Shown here piece by piece: positions 61,880 through 64,000 of a stretch of DNA of 64,000 nt. Both the position numbers and the translations under genes were made by a program. The DNA is from Chitinophagaceae bacterium (GTDB lineage: Bacteria > Bacteroidota > Bacteroidia > Chitinophagales > Chitinophagaceae), in contig JADKAM010000005.1 of the NCBI GenBank assembly GCA_016715365.1, forward strand, positions 310,001 to 374,000, given 5' to 3'. The notes beneath the pieces were generated by a model, which saw only the letters and a program-made list of their open reading frames with translations, had not been told where the DNA came from and ran no database searches. Numbering within the stretch: the stretch's first letter is position 1; each line of letters starts with the position of its first letter.

Positions 61880-62866
61880 TTACTTTAATAATTTCTGTAA
61901 GTCGATTGGAGAAACAGTTAATAAATTCACTTTTGGTAAACGTTTGGTTAATTCCCGCCAGTTGGCATCTTTCTTATAAATTTTCTGCAGCATTTTGGAT
62001 GCATCTGCTAACTTTTTATTATTTGCCAGCGTAATGGCAGTCCAATATTGCATTTCTAAATTATCCGGAAACATTTTCATGGCGGCGCCGTATTCTTCCA
62101 TGGCCAGTTTCATGTCGTTTTTCTCAGTTGCCAGATCTCCTTTGTCCATGTGTTCGTATGCACGGAATGTTCTCAGTAACCTGTCTAATTCATCCAGCGG
62201 TGCTTTGTGATCATCAACCCGCAGATCGATCAGGCGTTCGTTCCAGGGCTGGCCGGTACTTTTACCGGCAACTACTAAAATAGCAGCCGATTGCTTTCCA
62301 CGTATATCGCCGCCGGCAGCCTGTGCAGCTTTTAAAGCTATTAAAACCCTTTCTGCCAAAGGTTTTCCTTCGCTGCTTTCAAATGCTTTCGACATGGCTG
62401 CATTTACTTTATCGCCCAGCATCATATTGCTTTGTACAGCGTAATTTTTGCCAACAATATTTCCGGCATGATCAATACAGTTTTTTCCTGTCCAGGAATT
62501 TACATTTCCATTGGCATCAATCATAGCCACCTGTCTTACTTCACGGCCTTCATCTGCAGCAAGCAATTCGCTTAAAGCTTCCGGTGCTGTTTTTCCTTTC
62601 TTCATCAGATCCAGCCCTTTAATGCCATAACTTTTGTTTACAAAACTTTGGGTGGCTACCACACCAACACCGGCTTCGCCCCAGCTTACGGCTGTTCCCA
62701 CGCTGAACCAATGGCTTTGTACACCTACGGCCATTTCGCCGGTAACCGCATCACGGGCAACAATAGAAAATGTATGCGCCAGGCCTGCCTCTTTTTTAAA
62801 AAACTGTGCAAAGGAAAATGAAACAGTAAAGAGGCAAAGGCTAAACAGCATTATTATCTTCTTCAT
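61880..62866 (-). CDS. DUF1028 (Ntn-hydrolase-like) protein with TPR tail
   Basis: 328 residues. Signal peptide IMLFSLCLFTVSFSFAQ. DUF1028 spans about 29-225: AHTFSIVARDAVTGEMAVGV, then QSHWFSVGTAVSWGEAGVGV, VATQSFVNKSYG, GLDLMKKG and YAVQSNMMLG. DUF1028 is an Ntn-hydrolase-like family. The C-terminal part (about 245-328) has TPR-like helices ending LLTVSPIDLQKLLK. Periplasmic. The downstream rhodanese-thioredoxin gene is 19 bp away. Confidence 0.88.
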   Translation of the reverse strand: MKKIIMLFSLCLFTVSFSFAQFFKKEAGLAHTFSIVARDAVTGEMAVGVQSHWFSVGTAVSWGEAGVGVVATQSFVNKSYGIKGLDLMKKGKTAPEALSELLAADEGREVRQVAMIDANGNVNSWTGKNCIDHAGNIVGKNYAVQSNMMLGDKVNAAMSKAFESSEGKPLAERVLIALKAAQAAGGDIRGKQSAAILVVAGKSTGQPWNERLIDLRVDDHKAPLDELDRLLRTFRAYEHMDKGDLATEKNDMKLAMEEYGAAMKMFPDNLEMQYWTAITLANNKKLADASKMLQKIYKKDANWRELTKRLPKVNLLTVSPIDLQKLLK

Positions 62867-62892
62867 AAATTGATTTTAAATAAAGCTACAAA

Positions 62893-62922
62893 TAAAAAAG
62901 CCATCCCTTTACAGGAATGGCT
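62893..62922 (-). terminator. Rho-independent terminator after the SH3b gene
   Basis: On the minus strand AGCCATTCC pairs with GGGATGGCT (62899-62922 region), followed by TTTTTTA (62893-62898 read on the minus strand). It lies 20 bp after the stop of the SH3b gene and before the DUF1028 gene, so the two are separate transcripts. Confidence 0.75.
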
Positions 62923-62941
62923 CGTATTTAATTTGATTATT

Positions 62942-63358
62942 TTAAAGCGGAGACAGGTATTGTGCATATGCATAACCTTCTTCACCATCGGCGGTTTTAA
63001 TTTTCCACCAGCTGTCATCAGTTTTTTCAACCAGGGTAACCACTTCATCATGTGCAGCTTTACCAATAATTTCACCTTCGGTACTTGGTGTACTTCTGAT
63101 GTTGAGATTAGTACTGTCTGTTGTTACTTTTAACTGAGCACCGGCGTCAGCTTTGATGTCTATATTCATCATCAGATCGCCACTGGCCATGTTGGGGTCA
63201 ATTTTTGCATACAATGCCCAAAGTGCATCATAATCTGCAGTGCTGTTTGCAGTACCACTAACATGTAAAACACCTTCCTGTTCTGTTGAAGCTAAGTTAG
63301 CAATACCCAATGTGGTAGCGGTTTGCAATAACTCGGCGTATTTATCCTGTAATGCCAT
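62942..63358 (-). CDS. SH3b-domain protein
   Basis: 138 residues, no signal peptide seen. C-terminal part (about 78-138) is an SH3b domain: LKVTTDSTNLNIRSTPSTEG, EIIGKAAHDEVVTLVEKTDD, SWWKIKTADGEEGYAYAQYL. The N-terminal part (about 1-70) is mostly helical with ANLASTEQEGVLHVSGTANS, similar to BON-like or LysM-linked N-termini of Bacteroidota SH3 proteins. SH3b domains bind peptidoglycan or peptides; the lack of a signal is odd. It is encoded 26 bp downstream of the BON lipoprotein gene, so they share an operon. Confidence 0.82.
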   Translation of the reverse strand: MALQDKYAELLQTATTLGIANLASTEQEGVLHVSGTANSTADYDALWALYAKIDPNMASGDLMMNIDIKADAGAQLKVTTDSTNLNIRSTPSTEGEIIGKAAHDEVVTLVEKTDDSWWKIKTADGEEGYAYAQYLSPL

Positions 63359-63384
63359 TTTGTTTGTTTTAAGTTGTTATTTAA

Positions 63385-63879
63385 TTATTTTTTTTCTGTT
63401 AAACCGGTTACATCAGAAAGTACTTTTGCAGATGCCAGCATTTGCATGATCTTCATCCTGTTTGCCTGAGTAACTGCTCCTTTTAATACTGCTTTGTCGC
63501 CCACAAATTCAACGGTAACGCCGGCGATATCTTTTAAGCCATCTTTTACTTTTTGTTGTGTAGCCTCATCTAAAACAGTAGTTAAAGAAGCCGGTGGTGG
63601 CGGTGGAGGAGGGGTAATTGTGCAGTTATTTACTACAGACTTTACACCTTTTACACCGGCAACAATTTTTTCGCAACCAGCTTTACAGGCATCATCTTTA
63701 CATTCGCCGCCCATGGTTACTATGCCGTCTTTTACGTCAATAGTTGTACCCGTCATAGATGGATCGGCTGCTAAAGCTTTTTCAACAGCAGTTTTAATAT
63801 CTGCATCTTTTGGTTTACAGCTTACAAAAAGCATGGTGGCCGATACAACCACAACCATTAATAATTTTGTCAGTTTCAT
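63385..63879 (-). CDS. Lipoprotein with two BON domains and a polyproline linker
   Basis: 164 residues. Lipoprotein signal with LFVSC (Cys21). BON domain 1 (about 25-87): ADIKTAVEKALAADPSMTGT, TIDVKDGIVTMGGECKDDAC and VKGVKSVVNNCTI, with several Cys. A polyproline linker (PPPPPPPAS, about 90-98) follows, then BON domain 2 (about 100-160): QQKVKDGLKDIAGVTVEFVG, DKAVLKGAVTQANRMKIMQM. BON domains bind phospholipids or stabilise the outer membrane. Promoter should lie in 63880-64000, where nothing else was seen. Followed by the SH3b gene in the same direction. Confidence 0.87.
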   Translation of the reverse strand: MKLTKLLMVVVVSATMLFVSCKPKDADIKTAVEKALAADPSMTGTTIDVKDGIVTMGGECKDDACKAGCEKIVAGVKGVKSVVNNCTITPPPPPPPASLTTVLDEATQQKVKDGLKDIAGVTVEFVGDKAVLKGAVTQANRMKIMQMLASAKVLSDVTGLTEKK

Positions 63880-64000
63880 TTGTTTGATTTTTTGTTTTGA
63901 AATTTAAAATTAAAATAAATCCTTTAATATGAACTAAAGATTAAATCTGATTACAACTTACAATAAAAAGACAACTAAATAAAAGAAAGGGTTGCGTATA

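Noticed and set aside
1..64000. tRNA, rRNA or riboswitch genes
   Set aside because: No cloverleaf, rRNA segment or known riboswitch core was recognised on reading; a covariance scan was not possible.

Overview
The window looks like a chromosomal segment of a Bacteroidota bacterium, most plausibly of the Chitinophagaceae or a close relative (inference from gene families, not from a marker gene). Supporting signs are many lipoproteins and secreted proteins of Bacteroidota type, two proteins ending in a type IX secretion (T9SS) C-terminal sorting domain, a protein resembling the C-terminal domain of gliding protein GldM, DUF6498, DUF5808 and WG-repeat proteins, weak ribosome binding sites, and a promoter of the TTG-N19-TAnnTTTG type. 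No rRNA, tRNA, CRISPR array, transposase or integrase was recognised. || Region 1 (1-12487) is the most unusual part. About fifteen short, mostly unrelated, AT-rich genes all lie on the + strand: an S41 protease end, a DHFR/RibD-like reductase, DUF1801, DUF2314, GNAT, a beta-lactamase-like hydrolase, DUF5808 plus an alpha/beta hydrolase, an esterase, an outer-membrane barrel, a cupin, a VOC protein and a membrane protein. Most spacers as far as the cupin gene are copies of one degenerate, GC-rich repeat of about 150-250 bp. It carries a palindromic CCTGCCTGCC/GGCAGGCAGG core and, in most copies, a terminal GCCC..CCCGTTG motif shortly before the next start codon. This is the architecture of a gene-cassette array (integron CALIN-like), but no integrase is present and the repeats are longer than classical attC sites. 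|| Region 2 (12488-28190) has secreted and regulatory genes among two further repeat families. One family surrounds a small secreted protein (12524-13740). The other is a scattered element with ACTGGC/GCCAGT ends (15.8-27.4 kb, perhaps 32 kb) that resembles a MITE. Genes here are a MORN-repeat protein, an OB-fold-like protein, a methyltransferase, a DNA/RNA endonuclease lipoprotein, two overlapping LuxR-type regulators, a frameshifted lipoprotein gene, a Cys-repeat lipoprotein, two tandem paralogous secreted proteins, a cytochrome P450 and an L,D-transpeptidase. || Region 3 (28338-45134) holds a 1099-residue LamG/LamG/phosphoesterase T9SS cargo, a rhodanese lipoprotein, an LprI-like protein, a YihY/BrkB membrane protein, a cupredoxin, a proline-rich lipoprotein, a 36-codon membrane peptide, a TPR protein with a DnaJ-type Cys motif, a decayed T9SS cargo gene with several frameshifts, a DsrE protein, a phosphoesterase/PQQ-propeller fusion and a WG-repeat protein. 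|| Region 4 (45456-63879) is ordinary chromosomal content: an S74-type tail-fibre-like surface protein, an Ig-like lipoprotein, an ECF sigma operon (sigma, probable anti-sigma, secreted protein, GldM-C-like protein), an inactive/active pair of M16 peptidases, DoxX, NagA, an arginase-family hydrolase, Pr6Pr, an acyltransferase, a rhodanese-thioredoxin fusion, DUF1028, and SH3b and BON proteins. Family names come from reading motifs by eye; no database search was possible.
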